25,587 nucleotides of DNA, from assembly GCA_002368685.1 (NCBI GenBank), contig DFEN01000177.1, positions 1 to 25,587 of the forward strand, in the 5' to 3' direction. The stretch is from Lachnospiraceae bacterium UBA3801. Its GTDB lineage: Bacteria; Bacillota; Clostridia; Lachnospirales; Lachnospiraceae. This document shows positions 7,454-15,406 of the stretch, in pieces. A model generated the notes under the pieces. The model saw only the letters and a program-made list of their open reading frames with translations, had not been told where the DNA came from and searched no databases. The position numbers and the translations under genes were made by a program. The first letter of the stretch is position 1. Every line of letters begins with the position of its first letter.

Positions 7454-7483
7454 TTGAAATAATAGCAAATTTCATCGTATACT
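7454..7483 (+). promoter_or_regulatory. Promoter of the thioesterase/ABC-2 operon
   Basis: TTGAAA at 7454-7459 and TATACT at 7478-7483 are separated by 18 bp. The predicted start (about 7489-7491) lies inside the left arm of the following 13-bp hairpin, so the mRNA would begin with, or close to, that hairpin. Confidence 0.5.
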
Positions 7484-7516
7484 AAATGGGATAGATTTAT
7501 CTATCCCATTTATTTT
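7483..7516 (+). terminator. 13-bp perfect hairpin: terminator of the FtsX unit and possible 5' cap of the next mRNA
   Basis: TAAATGGGATAGA (7483-7495) pairs perfectly with TCTATCCCATTTA (7500-7512) around a TTTA loop, followed by TTTT at 7513-7516. It is the only terminator-like structure after the permease stop at 7400. Its left arm overlaps the -10 box and start site of the next promoter, so it may also protect the 5' end of that transcript or act as an operator. Confidence 0.6.
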
Positions 7517-7545
7517 AATGACTGAAAGTTAAAGGAGTTACTAAA

Positions 7546-7956
7546 ATGGGTTCACTTGAAGAGGCTAGAGAGATATTTTCCCATGACCGCTATGCAACGG
7601 TTCTGTCAGGAGCTGAGGTTGATGAAATTGGCGAAAACTACGCTAAATGCAGCATGAGACTGACGGAGAATCATAAAAATGCTTATGGTGGAGTTATGGG
7701 TGGTGCTATCTATACACTTGCTGATTTTGCATTTGCGGTAGCATCTAATTATGATAAGGATTATGCGACGGTCAGTGTTGTCGGATCAGCAAGCTTCATG
7801 TCATCGCCCAAGGGCAGTATTCTATATGCTGAGGCAAAGCTGATAAAGGACGGAAGAAGTAATTGTTTCTTTGAGGTTCGAGTAACAGATGATCTGGATA
7901 AGCTTGTGGCAGTTGTAACATTTAATGGAGCTCATGTGAGAAAGAAGAATGATTAA
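7546..7956 (+). CDS. PaaI-type hotdog-fold thioesterase
   Basis: This 136-residue protein has the single-domain hotdog layout of the PaaI/YiiD group, which hydrolyses acyl- or aryl-CoA thioesters. The core motif is H43, N45, then YGGVMGGAIYTLADFAFA at 47-64. In PaaI relatives the corresponding segment is usually N..G..HGG...LAD; here the His of HGG is Met51, while Asn45 and the helix Asp60 are kept. The later strands, such as SVVGSASFMSSPKG, also fit. AAAGGAG lies upstream of the ATG at a usable distance. The stop overlaps the start of the ABC ATPase by 8 bases, which suggests translational coupling. A link between an acyl-CoA hydrolase and an ABC-2 exporter is possible but unproven; substrate unknown. 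Confidence 0.88.
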   Translation: MGSLEEAREIFSHDRYATVLSGAEVDEIGENYAKCSMRLTENHKNAYGGVMGGAIYTLADFAFAVASNYDKDYATVSVVGSASFMSSPKGSILYAEAKLIKDGRSNCFFEVRVTDDLDKLVAVVTFNGAHVRKKND

Positions 7957-8791
7957 ATTAGAAGGTATCAGAAAATCCTTTGGTCCAAAGGAGGTTCTGA
8001 AGGGGGTATCCTTCCAGATAGAGGAAGGAACAATATATGGTCTGATCGGACGAAATGGCGCTGGTAAGACCACACTTATGAATATAATGTCAGGTCTGAT
8101 GAAGGCAGATGATGGACAGTTCACTACCGATAAGAAGGTGGGCTATCTTCCTGATCTGCCTGCTTTTTATGACTATCTAACCACGGATGAATATTTGAGT
8201 TTCTTGCTCCAGAATCAAAATCCAGAAAGAGTAGAGGAACTGCTCGGTCTCGTGAGTCTTCCTGCAAAAACAAAAATAAGGACCATGTCTAGAGGTATGA
8301 AGCAACGTCTCGGGATAGCAGCAGTACTTGTAAATGACCCGGATATAATACTTTTGGATGAACCTACAAGTGCACTGGATCCCGCTGGCAGAAATGATGT
8401 AAAGGATATACTCATGAGGCTCAAATCTGAGGGAAGAACTGTTATTCTTTCCACACATATCCTGGCAGATATGGATAGCATTTGTGACAAGGCGGGCTTC
8501 CTTACAGGAGGAGTTATAGCAAAGGAAGTAGATATGGCGGAAGAGGATGTAAGTAATAGTGCAATCCTTGTAAGCTTTAAGGAAAAGCCGGATCTGGATA
8601 AGCTATATACATTTACTCAGAAGATAATCAAGCTGGACGATACTAATGTTAAACTCGTGATAGATCCGGAAAATCGTGTGGAGGAACAGACAAATATCCT
8701 TCGTGGTCTCGCGGAACTAAATCAAGAGATATTATCAATAAATAGTGAATCCATCTCTTTGGATGTCATATTCCGGGAGGTGTGCAAATGA
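7949..8791 (+). CDS. ABC transporter ATP-binding protein of the ABC-2 (drug/lipid export) type
   Basis: This 280-residue ATPase has Walker A GRNGAGKTT at 34-42, the divergent signature MSRGMKQR at 113-120 (typical of ABC-2 exporters, where LSGGQ is often replaced), Walker B IILLDEP at 133-139 and the switch His170 in LSTH. The C-terminal region, about 200-280, is a small accessory domain seen in CcmA/DrrA-like ATPases. The ATG overlaps the thioesterase end by 8 bases and the stop forms an ATGA overlap with the permease start, so the three genes are one tightly coupled operon. It powers the permease next door; the direction is presumably export. The cargo is unknown. Confidence 0.92.
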   Translation: MIKLEGIRKSFGPKEVLKGVSFQIEEGTIYGLIGRNGAGKTTLMNIMSGLMKADDGQFTTDKKVGYLPDLPAFYDYLTTDEYLSFLLQNQNPERVEELLGLVSLPAKTKIRTMSRGMKQRLGIAAVLVNDPDIILLDEPTSALDPAGRNDVKDILMRLKSEGRTVILSTHILADMDSICDKAGFLTGGVIAKEVDMAEEDVSNSAILVSFKEKPDLDKLYTFTQKIIKLDDTNVKLVIDPENRVEEQTNILRGLAELNQEILSINSESISLDVIFREVCK

Positions 8792-9585
8792 TGAGACGTA
8801 TGAAATGCTGTATTAAAAAGGATATGCTCGAGGCACTCAGAACCGGAAAGGTAACACTCTTTGTTATTTTAGCCTTCGGTATCGGAGTTCTTATAATGCT
8901 TTTTTCTGTTATATTCTCCGATATTCCGGATTCGCTTATGGCAGAGCTTCCAGGTCTTGATATATCTTCTCTTGAGGATATGATGTCCGTTCTCTATCCA
9001 AAGAGAGTAAGAGAAAGTGTAGCTGTATTCGGCTACTACATAGGCTTCTTCTATTCTCTTATAACTATTCTTGTATGTAATGGCATGCTTCCGAAGGAGA
9101 GAAAGAATGGTAAGTGGATACTTCCGGTTCAGCAGGGATATGAGGGGAGAGATTTTATAACCGGTAAATGTCTGGTGTATGGAGGACTTGCAGGCATCTC
9201 AGTTTTTGCAAGTATGCTGGTTTACTATCTCGTGGCTAGTACCTTTATGATGCGTAATATGAGCTTCGGAAATGGTTTGGTTCTGGCACTGGTGCATGGA
9301 CTGAATATTTTCTTCATACTTGCCTTTACAATTCTTTTCTCCATCTGGTTTGGAAATGGAACTGTGGCAGCAATATCTATGATAGGAACCGTTCTCTTTG
9401 TTCCAGATATAATGAGATATCTGACTATAGGAAGATTCCTTCCGACATATATGCTGACCTTTGTTTATGACGGAATGGATACTTATAGTGAGCTGGTAAT
9501 CCCGCTTATATTAAATATAGTTCTTCTCCTGCTGACATATATACTTGCAGTAAGGAAGGTTGAAAAGAATAAAAATATATTGTAA
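8788..9585 (+). CDS. ABC-2 family transporter permease
   Basis: This 265-residue protein has about six membrane segments (near 22-43, 81-98, 130-150, 165-188, 190-207 and 236-254), with an extracytoplasmic stretch of about 40 residues after the first. This is the usual ABC-2 permease topology. The cytoplasmic loop NGMLPKERKNGKWILPVQQG resembles the conserved coupling element of this family. I placed the start at the ATG of 8788, 7 bases after GGGAGG (8775-8780) and overlapping the ATPase stop as ATGA. A GTG at 8782 is too close to that site, and an ATG at 8791 is also possible. It pairs with the upstream ATPase to form the transporter. Confidence 0.88.
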   Translation: MMRRMKCCIKKDMLEALRTGKVTLFVILAFGIGVLIMLFSVIFSDIPDSLMAELPGLDISSLEDMMSVLYPKRVRESVAVFGYYIGFFYSLITILVCNGMLPKERKNGKWILPVQQGYEGRDFITGKCLVYGGLAGISVFASMLVYYLVASTFMMRNMSFGNGLVLALVHGLNIFFILAFTILFSIWFGNGTVAAISMIGTVLFVPDIMRYLTIGRFLPTYMLTFVYDGMDTYSELVIPLILNIVLLLLTYILAVRKVEKNKNIL

Positions 9586-9595
9586 CTATTATTTG

Positions 9596-9624
9596 TTGCG
9601 GTGCTTTTACATATAAGGTAGAAT
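9596..9624 (+). promoter_or_regulatory. Promoter of the GGDEF gene, possibly giving a leaderless mRNA
   Basis: TTGCGG at 9596-9601, a 17-bp spacer and TAGAAT at 9619-9624 make a plausible sigma-A promoter. Seven bases after the -10 box is the ATG at 9631, so the transcript would start at or within a base or two of the start codon. The only ribosome-site-like sequence, AAGG at 9615-9618, lies upstream of and abuts the -10 box and would not be in that mRNA. Confidence 0.45.
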
Positions 9625-9630
9625 GTAAAC

Positions 9631-11370
9631 ATGAATAATTGGGGCGAAAAACTGAATAAGATAGCAAATGCACTTCTGTTTGATTATGAGAATGTGTATT
9701 ATATTAATGCTGTCACGAATGAGTATGAGTGGTTTTCAATCCAAAAGGATACAGGAACTCTTAAGCATGAGAGGGACGGAAAGGATTTCTTCGAGGATGT
9801 TATAAGAGACGCCGACAAGGTTATCCATGAGGATGATAAGCACATTTTTTTTAATGATATTCAGAAGAAAAACCTGCTGGAAAATCTTCAAAAAGGTGAA
9901 ATGAAGAGTATCGTATATCGTCATGTGAAGGATGGTAAGAATGTATGGCATTCTCTAAGACTGATCAGAGGTTTAGAAGAAAATGACGATTACTTCATTA
10001 TTGGTGTCCTTAATATTGATGAGGAAGTAAGAAAACAGCGTGAACAGGACAAGCTGAGAAAAGAGGCTATGACTTATAATGATATAGCTACGCAGCTGGC
10101 GGAGAGATATGACACGATATACTACGTGGATTTGGAAACAGATTATTACGTTGAGATATCATCTACAGATATGTATAGAGCGATGAATGTTCCTGTAGAG
10201 GGAAAGGATTTCTTCGAGGAATCAGTTGCAAATGCTCGGAGAATCATTCATAAGGAGGATCAGGAAAACTTTATAGAGCATTGTATCAAGGAGAAGATAC
10301 TGAAGAAGCTGGAGGCAGAACCGACAGTTCAGTTTGATTACCAGATAATCTATGAAGGATCCGTCATTTATGCACGCCTTTCCATAATGATGACGAAGGA
10401 TAAGAAACACCTTCTATACTGCGTTGAGAATAGACAGGCAGAGCATGAGGCTGAGGCTGCTCTTCGAAGGGAAAAGGAGAGGAGTATAATCTACGGACAG
10501 ATAGCAGAGAGTCTGGCTTCCTACTATGCCACTATATATTATGTAAACACAGAGAATGACTCCTACATAGAGTTTGAGTCCAGCGACATTTATAAGAATC
10601 TCCAAGTTCCTGATAAGGGTGATGACTTCTTTGAGGAATCTCGCAAGAATATAATGAGAGTTGTTTATCCGGATGACAGAGATAAGGTTGTCAGCATAAT
10701 GTCGAAGGAGGTTGTTCTTGAGAAGCTGAGAGATAAGAGACTCTTCACGGAAAGATATAGACTGATAATTGATGACAAGATAAAGTATACGCGTCTCTCT
10801 ATTATGTGGGCCCAGGACAAGAAGCATCTGATAGTAGGAATCGAGAATATAGATGATCAGGTACGTGCCCTTAAGACCGCTAAAGAGAAGGCTATCAGAG
10901 ACGAACTGACAGGAGTTAGAAATAAGAATGCCTTCCAGGATTATGAATCAGATCTGCAGAAAAGGGTAAATGCAGAGGAGATAGATGAGTTCGCAATCGT
11001 TATGTGCGACTTGAATGATCTTAAGAAGATAAATGATACCCGGGGGCATAAGGCAGGGGATAAATATATCAAAGATTCCTGTAAGATGATATGTCGGGTA
11101 TTTACTCATAGTCCGGTTTTCAGAATAGGTGGCGACGAATTTGTGGCAGTACTTGTTGGAGAAGACTATGAGAATAGAGAAGAGCTTCTAGAGGGACTGA
11201 GAAAACAGGTTTTAGAAAATATAAAAAATGATGATATCATAGTTGTAGCTACTGGTATGGCGGATTATGATTCTGAAACAGATCCGAGAGTGACGGACGT
11301 TTTTGAACGTGCGGATAAACTGATGTATGAAAATAAGAGAAGCCTTAAAAATAAGAAAAAGGGTAATTAA
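9631..11370 (+). CDS. Diguanylate cyclase with three tandem PAS-like sensory units and a C-terminal GGDEF domain
   Basis: This 579-residue soluble protein has three related units of about 130-145 residues (roughly 10-130, 150-270 and 290-412). They share the pattern IA..L...Y.TIYYV, then DFFEE, then I/VVH/Y.DD, and end in a strand such as ARLSIMMTKDKKH or TRLSIMWAQDKKH before a short helical linker. They look like PAS-type sensor domains that arose by duplication. The GGDEF domain spans about 418-575, with the metal-site segment MCDLNDLKKIND at 458-469 and an intact GGDEF at 500-504. This predicts synthesis of c-di-GMP from two GTP. The usual RxxD inhibitory site before GGDEF reads RVFT (489-492), so product inhibition is probably absent. 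No membrane segment is seen, so it should sense a cytoplasmic signal. It is 31 bp upstream of metF. Confidence 0.92.
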   Translation: MNNWGEKLNKIANALLFDYENVYYINAVTNEYEWFSIQKDTGTLKHERDGKDFFEDVIRDADKVIHEDDKHIFFNDIQKKNLLENLQKGEMKSIVYRHVKDGKNVWHSLRLIRGLEENDDYFIIGVLNIDEEVRKQREQDKLRKEAMTYNDIATQLAERYDTIYYVDLETDYYVEISSTDMYRAMNVPVEGKDFFEESVANARRIIHKEDQENFIEHCIKEKILKKLEAEPTVQFDYQIIYEGSVIYARLSIMMTKDKKHLLYCVENRQAEHEAEAALRREKERSIIYGQIAESLASYYATIYYVNTENDSYIEFESSDIYKNLQVPDKGDDFFEESRKNIMRVVYPDDRDKVVSIMSKEVVLEKLRDKRLFTERYRLIIDDKIKYTRLSIMWAQDKKHLIVGIENIDDQVRALKTAKEKAIRDELTGVRNKNAFQDYESDLQKRVNAEEIDEFAIVMCDLNDLKKINDTRGHKAGDKYIKDSCKMICRVFTHSPVFRIGGDEFVAVLVGEDYENREELLEGLRKQVLENIKNDDIIVVATGMADYDSETDPRVTDVFERADKLMYENKRSLKNKKKGN

Positions 11371-11401
11371 TCATTATATTTAAAACGGGAGTAAAACCAG
11401 C

Positions 11402-12289
11402 GTGAAGATTATCGACATACTAAATAAGAAGAATATGTCTCTTTCATTTGAGGTCTTTCCACCAAAGAAGGAAAGTACTTTCGAGAGTGTAGTTGAAGCT
11501 ACAGAAGAGATCGCTGCAACCAGACCAGCTTTCATGAGCGTAACCTACGGTGCAGGCGGCGGAACCAGCAAATATACAATGGAGATAGCTAAAAATATCA
11601 AGGATAAATACGGTGTTCCTACGCTGGCACATCTCACCTGTGTATCCTCTAGTAAGGCTACAGTTCATCAGAGAATCCAGGAGATGAAGGAACTCGGAAT
11701 AGAAAATGTTATGGCTCTTCGTGGTGATCTTACTCCAGAGCTGATGGAGTCAGATCCTTCCAATTGGGATTATAAGCATGCCGTTGAGCTGGTTAGAGAA
11801 CTGAAGGAGAATGGTGATTTCTGTATAGGTGCTGCCTGTTATCCAGAGGTTCATCCGGATAGTATAAATCAGCAGGATGACCTGTTACATATCAAAGAAA
11901 AGGTTGATGCAGGAGCAGATTTCCTTACGACTCAGATGGTTTTCGATAACAATCTGTTCTTCAACTTTATGTACAAGATAAGAGAGCTGGGGGTTACTGT
12001 TCCAATTATTCCTGGTATCATGCCTATCACAAATGCAAAGCAGGTGGAAAGAGCTATTAAGCTATCCGGCTCCTTTATGCCACAGCGTTTCAAGAGTATA
12101 GTGGATTATTTTGGAAATGACCCTTCGGCTATGAAGCAGGCGGGAATAGCCTATGCTACAGATCAGATAATTGATCTATATGCAAATGGAATAACAAATG
12201 TACATGTTTATTCAATGAATAAGCCGGATGTTGCTAAGGCTATAACGGATAACCTCTACAATATACTTGGAAAAGATTTTAATAGATAA
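11402..12289 (+). CDS. metF: Methylenetetrahydrofolate reductase
   Basis: This 295-residue protein matches the MetF TIM barrel over its whole length. SFEVFPPKKE at 15-24 includes the catalytic Glu17. VTYGAGGGTS, VMALRGD, and the FAD/folate-site segments ACYPEVHP and LTTQMVFDN are all present, followed by PIIPGIMPI. It reduces 5,10-methylene-THF to 5-methyl-THF, the methyl donor for MetH encoded about 4.5 kb downstream. The start is a GTG at 11402 with GGGAG at 11386-11390 (11-nt spacing); the conserved N-terminus begins there, and no better ATG exists upstream. In clostridia MetF may draw electrons from NADH or ferredoxin; the donor is not visible here. The 3' end overlaps a convergent ABC ATPase gene by 11 bp. 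Confidence 0.96.
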   Translation: MKIIDILNKKNMSLSFEVFPPKKESTFESVVEATEEIAATRPAFMSVTYGAGGGTSKYTMEIAKNIKDKYGVPTLAHLTCVSSSKATVHQRIQEMKELGIENVMALRGDLTPELMESDPSNWDYKHAVELVRELKENGDFCIGAACYPEVHPDSINQQDDLLHIKEKVDAGADFLTTQMVFDNNLFFNFMYKIRELGVTVPIIPGIMPITNAKQVERAIKLSGSFMPQRFKSIVDYFGNDPSAMKQAGIAYATDQIIDLYANGITNVHVYSMNKPDVAKAITDNLYNILGKDFNR

Positions 12290-13088
12290 ATTGTTCAGAT
12301 ATGGTTTTATAATAATCGATTACATCTGTATCAAAAACATCACTAAGAAGGTCGCGTGTCAGGATTTCCTGAGCGGGACCTTTTTTTATGAGACTGCCCT
12401 TCTTCATAAGTAGAATAGAGTCAGAGATAAGTGCAGAGTCTCCTATATCGTGGAAGACTGAAATAACGGTATTCTGATGTTCTGTGTTCCCAACCTTTGT
12501 TGTTCCTTCTGCCCATTTTGATAGATACTGCATTAGCTCGCTATGGTACTTGATATCCAGATGATTAGTTGGTTCATCGAGAAGCAGGATAGGTGTTTCC
12601 TGAGCGAAGGTTCTAGCTAACATGACGCGCTGCAGCTGACCGCCAGATAGTTCATTTATCTGCTTATCTTTTAGGTCCGTGAGACCTGTCATTTCCATAG
12701 CATTATCTGCTATTTCTCTATCCTTTGCGGATGTACCTCTAATAGAATCCAGAAAAGACTCAGCGTGGGCATATCTACCCATAAGGATTGTTTCATATAC
12801 TGAATAAGAAAAGTAAACGGAAGAAAACTGTGGGGTTACGGAAATGTATCTAGCTAGCTTTTTCTGTGGCAGAGTAGATAGCTCAGTGGTAGAACTTTCA
12901 CTAACAAGCTCTATCTTGCCGCTATAAGGGAGGATACCTGAAAGAACGCGAAGAAGAGTGGTCTTACCGGAACCATTTGGTCCAAGTATGCCACATATCC
13001 CGCCCTCTTCGAAGGTGGTAGAAAAGTCTTTAATTATAAGATTTTTCTTGTCGTACCCTGCGGATACATTTTCGAGTATTATTTTCAT
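12279..13088 (-). CDS. ABC transporter ATP-binding protein of the iron-siderophore/cobalamin (FepC/BtuD) family
   Basis: This 269-residue ATPase has Walker A GPNGSGKTT at 36-44, SVTPQFSS as the Q-loop region, signature LSGGQLQR at 147-154, Walker B ILLLDEP at 167-173 followed by TNHLD, and the switch His213 in VFHD. The LSGGQLQRVMLAR and DEPTNHLD combination is characteristic of FepC/BtuD/FhuC ATPases, which power FecCD-type importers. It follows the permease on the minus strand after 53 bp, in the order binding protein, permease, ATPase. A short hydrophilic insert (about 193-206, WAEGTTKVGNTEHQ) lies before the switch His. The ribosome site is weak. Its 3' end overlaps metF and contains metF's probable terminator. 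Confidence 0.92.
   Translation of the reverse strand: MKIILENVSAGYDKKNLIIKDFSTTFEEGGICGILGPNGSGKTTLLRVLSGILPYSGKIELVSESSTTELSTLPQKKLARYISVTPQFSSVYFSYSVYETILMGRYAHAESFLDSIRGTSAKDREIADNAMEMTGLTDLKDKQINELSGGQLQRVMLARTFAQETPILLLDEPTNHLDIKYHSELMQYLSKWAEGTTKVGNTEHQNTVISVFHDIGDSALISDSILLMKKGSLIKKGPAQEILTRDLLSDVFDTDVIDYYKTISEQFIY
12348..12387 (+). terminator. metF terminator embedded in the opposing ABC ATPase gene
   Basis: AAGGTC (12348-12353) pairs with GACCTT, and inside it TCAGGA (12359-12364) pairs with TCCTGA (12367-12372). Seven T follow at 12381-12387. On the plus strand this is a good intrinsic terminator 58 bases after the metF stop. It sits within the last codons of the minus-strand ATPase, where the T-run is read as Lys-Lys codons. 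Confidence 0.6.
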
Positions 13089-13141
13089 TTCTATAACCTA
13101 CTCTTAGATTCTTTTAAAGCCTCATATTTCAAATAAGAAAA

Positions 13142-14155
13142 TTAACTACTCTTTCTCTTAGAGAAGAAAATAAGTACGAAGAACGGTGCACCGATAAGTG
13201 CTGTGACCGCTCCAACGGGAATCTCTCTTGGTGAAATAATGGTTCTTGCTACGAGATCTGCCAGCGACATAAAAGCACCGCCAATCAGGAAGCTCATAGG
13301 TATAACTGCCTTATGCTTTGAGCCGAAGATTCGTCTTACTATATGCGGTGCGACGAGATCTATAAAACCAATCGTACCTGAAAATGCAACAGATACACCT
13401 GTTAGCATTGCGGTTAGTATTATTAGAAGAGTCTTCCTCCTTCTTGTATTTACTCCGATAGACATAGCCTGCTCATCACCGAAGGTCATCAGGTCCATTT
13501 CCCTAGAATTAAGCCAGATAAGAATCGTGATTATTAGACATACGGGAGCAATTATAAGAACATGAGTCCAGTTTCTAGAAGAGAAGGAACCCATCATCCA
13601 GAAGTACATAAGACTTGATTTATCTGGGAATAGTGAGGCCAGTAGAGTAAGAAATGCACTCACAAATAGGGATATAACCATACCCATCAGAATAATCGTG
13701 TAGCTATGCAGATTCCTATCAATTTTACTGGAGAAAAAAATTACAAAGAGTACAGTCGCAAGTGCAAAGATAAAGCTGACACTTGGAAGAAGCATACTTC
13801 TAAGCCAGAAGCTCGTTATGCCAGAGATTATGATTATAGCCGCTCCCAGCGATGCACCAGAGGATACGCCCATCGTATAGGACGAAGCGAGTGGATTCTG
13901 AAGCAGAGATTGCATAACGGCACCACTTACTGCAAGAGCCCCTCCCACGAGGAAGGCCACAAGCGCTCGTGGTACTCTGATATTCCAATATATGGATACA
14001 GTCATAGGTTCAACACTATCTGGAAGTGTACGGCCGAAAAGCTTGTGTAGGGTTATGCAAATAGAATCAGGGAGCGTTATATGAACGCTCCCCATGTTAA
14101 TACATAGAAGTAATATGAATATACATATAATTGTCGTAAAGATGTATCTTTTCAT
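13142..14155 (-). CDS. FecCD/BtuC-type ABC permease
   Basis: This 337-residue membrane protein has the motifs of the type II importer permease family: RVPR at 60-63, the segment AVSGAVMQSLLQNPLA at 75-90 with GVSSGASLGA after it, FGDEQAMSIGV at 225-235 (the ATPase-contact loop) and GFIDLVAPHIVRR at 263-275. About ten membrane segments are expected. Family members form homodimers that import iron chelates, heme or cobalamin. The ribosome site is poor (an A-rich stretch upstream of the ATG), so translation may depend on coupling to the binding-protein gene 44 bp upstream. The location between metF and metH favours a corrinoid substrate; an iron chelate is the main alternative. Confidence 0.93.
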   Translation of the reverse strand: MKRYIFTTIICIFILLLCINMGSVHITLPDSICITLHKLFGRTLPDSVEPMTVSIYWNIRVPRALVAFLVGGALAVSGAVMQSLLQNPLASSYTMGVSSGASLGAAIIIISGITSFWLRSMLLPSVSFIFALATVLFVIFFSSKIDRNLHSYTIILMGMVISLFVSAFLTLLASLFPDKSSLMYFWMMGSFSSRNWTHVLIIAPVCLIITILIWLNSREMDLMTFGDEQAMSIGVNTRRRKTLLIILTAMLTGVSVAFSGTIGFIDLVAPHIVRRIFGSKHKAVIPMSFLIGGAFMSLADLVARTIISPREIPVGAVTALIGAPFFVLIFFSKRKSS

Positions 14156-14199
14156 ATAATTTTTCTTTTAAGACTTTCTATCTCTGATTTATCTACTTC

Positions 14200-15246
14200 T
14201 TATTCAGCGTCTCCTGCAGAAGCAAATGGATCATCGAAATCAGCGAACTGCTCTGGATAAATGAGCTTAGCCATCTGGATAAGAGCATCCACTACATGGT
14301 TGTTAGGCTGATTACTTGAAGTACTGTCGATACAGTATACAGCGTCATTCTTAATAGCTGTAACATTCTCCCAACCTGCAGCAGACTTAATAACATTTTC
14401 AACATCCTCGATGTAATCTACATTTGTTATGATAACATCAGGATTCATAGCGATAGCTTCCTCTTCAGAAATGCTGATCCAGTCTGACTGATCGCCAGTT
14501 ACATTTTCAGCACCCACTGCAGTGATCATCTCGTTGAGATATGTTCCCTTACCAAAAGTATATACAGAAGGGTACTCTTCTGAAGGAAGTGAGATCATGA
14601 AAAGAACTGTCTTCTTCTCTGTGATAGTCTCACCAATCTTCTGAACTGAAGCTACAGTTTCATCAAAGGCAGCGATGAGCTCCTGAGCCTTGGCTTCTTC
14701 CTTAACGGCCATACCGATGAACTCAAGATCCTTATCAATTTCTTCGAAGGAAGTACTTGTAGGGATGTCAGCTACACAGATGCCTGCATCACGTACGCTC
14801 TGGAAGGCATCGTCTCCACCAATATTGCTCATTCCGGAAGTGAAGATAATGTCAGGATTTAGAGCCACGAGAGCTTCATTATCAGGGGCCATCATATCGA
14901 ACTGTTGAACATCATCTGGAAGCTCGCTCTCATATATAAGTGAGTTTGTATCAATTGCAACTATCTTGTCAGCAAGACCAAGATCTATAAGGAATCTTGT
15001 TGTTGATGGAGCCATAGAGATGATAGTATTAACTTCTTCTGGAAGTACTATATCATTTCCTGCTCTGTCCTTAGTTGCGTCGCCTTCTGTAGCGGCGTCA
15101 ACAGTTGCGACCTCAGCCTCTTCAGTAGTTGCTGCTTCAGTAACTGCTTCAGTAGTTGTTTCTGCGGTATCCTTGCTTCCACATGCTGTAAATGCAGAAA
15201 GCACAAAGACACTTGCCATTAAAAGTGCGGTAATTTTACGTTTCAT
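14200..15246 (-). CDS. Substrate-binding lipoprotein of an iron-chelate/cobalamin ABC importer
   Basis: This 348-residue protein starts with a lipoprotein signal peptide (MKRKITALLMASVFVLSAFT) and a lipidated Cys22 in FTACGS. A Thr/Glu/Ala-rich tether to about residue 60 follows, then the class III binding-protein fold: RAGNDIVLP, IISMAPSTTRFLIDLGLADKI, and LNPDIIFTSG in the first lobe, and a second lobe including GAENVTGDQSDW and MNPDVIITN. I chose the ATG at 15246 because AAAGGAG precedes it and the signal peptide begins there; the frame stays open upstream to 15294. It delivers the ligand to the FecCD permease. No cobalamin riboswitch or obvious iron box is visible in the 160-bp divergent region, so the ligand remains open. 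Confidence 0.92.
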   Translation of the reverse strand: MKRKITALLMASVFVLSAFTACGSKDTAETTTEAVTEAATTEEAEVATVDAATEGDATKDRAGNDIVLPEEVNTIISMAPSTTRFLIDLGLADKIVAIDTNSLIYESELPDDVQQFDMMAPDNEALVALNPDIIFTSGMSNIGGDDAFQSVRDAGICVADIPTSTSFEEIDKDLEFIGMAVKEEAKAQELIAAFDETVASVQKIGETITEKKTVLFMISLPSEEYPSVYTFGKGTYLNEMITAVGAENVTGDQSDWISISEEEAIAMNPDVIITNVDYIEDVENVIKSAAGWENVTAIKNDAVYCIDSTSSNQPNNHVVDALIQMAKLIYPEQFADFDDPFASAGDAE

Positions 15247-15341
15247 ATTAGTGTGTCTCCTTTTACATAATTTTTCCGAGAGATATGATAGCACAAATAG
15301 ATAGAAAAATATAGTTTCTTATATTTATGCATCGTTTAGCC

Positions 15342-15370
15342 TTAACAAAACTTGCCATAAATGATAAGAT
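15342..15370 (+). promoter_or_regulatory. Promoter of the unknown-activator-metH operon
   Basis: TTAACA at 15342-15347, a 17-bp spacer and TAAGAT at 15365-15370 lie in the divergent region between the binding-protein gene and the plus-strand operon. The predicted start is near 15377. I found no SAM or B12 riboswitch motif between this start and the first gene, which is too short a distance for either. Confidence 0.45.
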
Positions 15371-15406
15371 GAGAGATAGTTTTGAATCAGCCGGATTGTT
15401 ATATAA

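Noticed and set aside
10414..10827. Minus-strand open frame of 137 codons inside the GGDEF gene
   Set aside because: Antisense shadow of a sensory unit; no start signals and no recognisable domain.
15247..15406. Possible cobalamin riboswitch upstream of the importer binding protein or of the metH operon
   Set aside because: The divergent region is only 160 bp, and I could not find the B12-box or core motifs on either strand.
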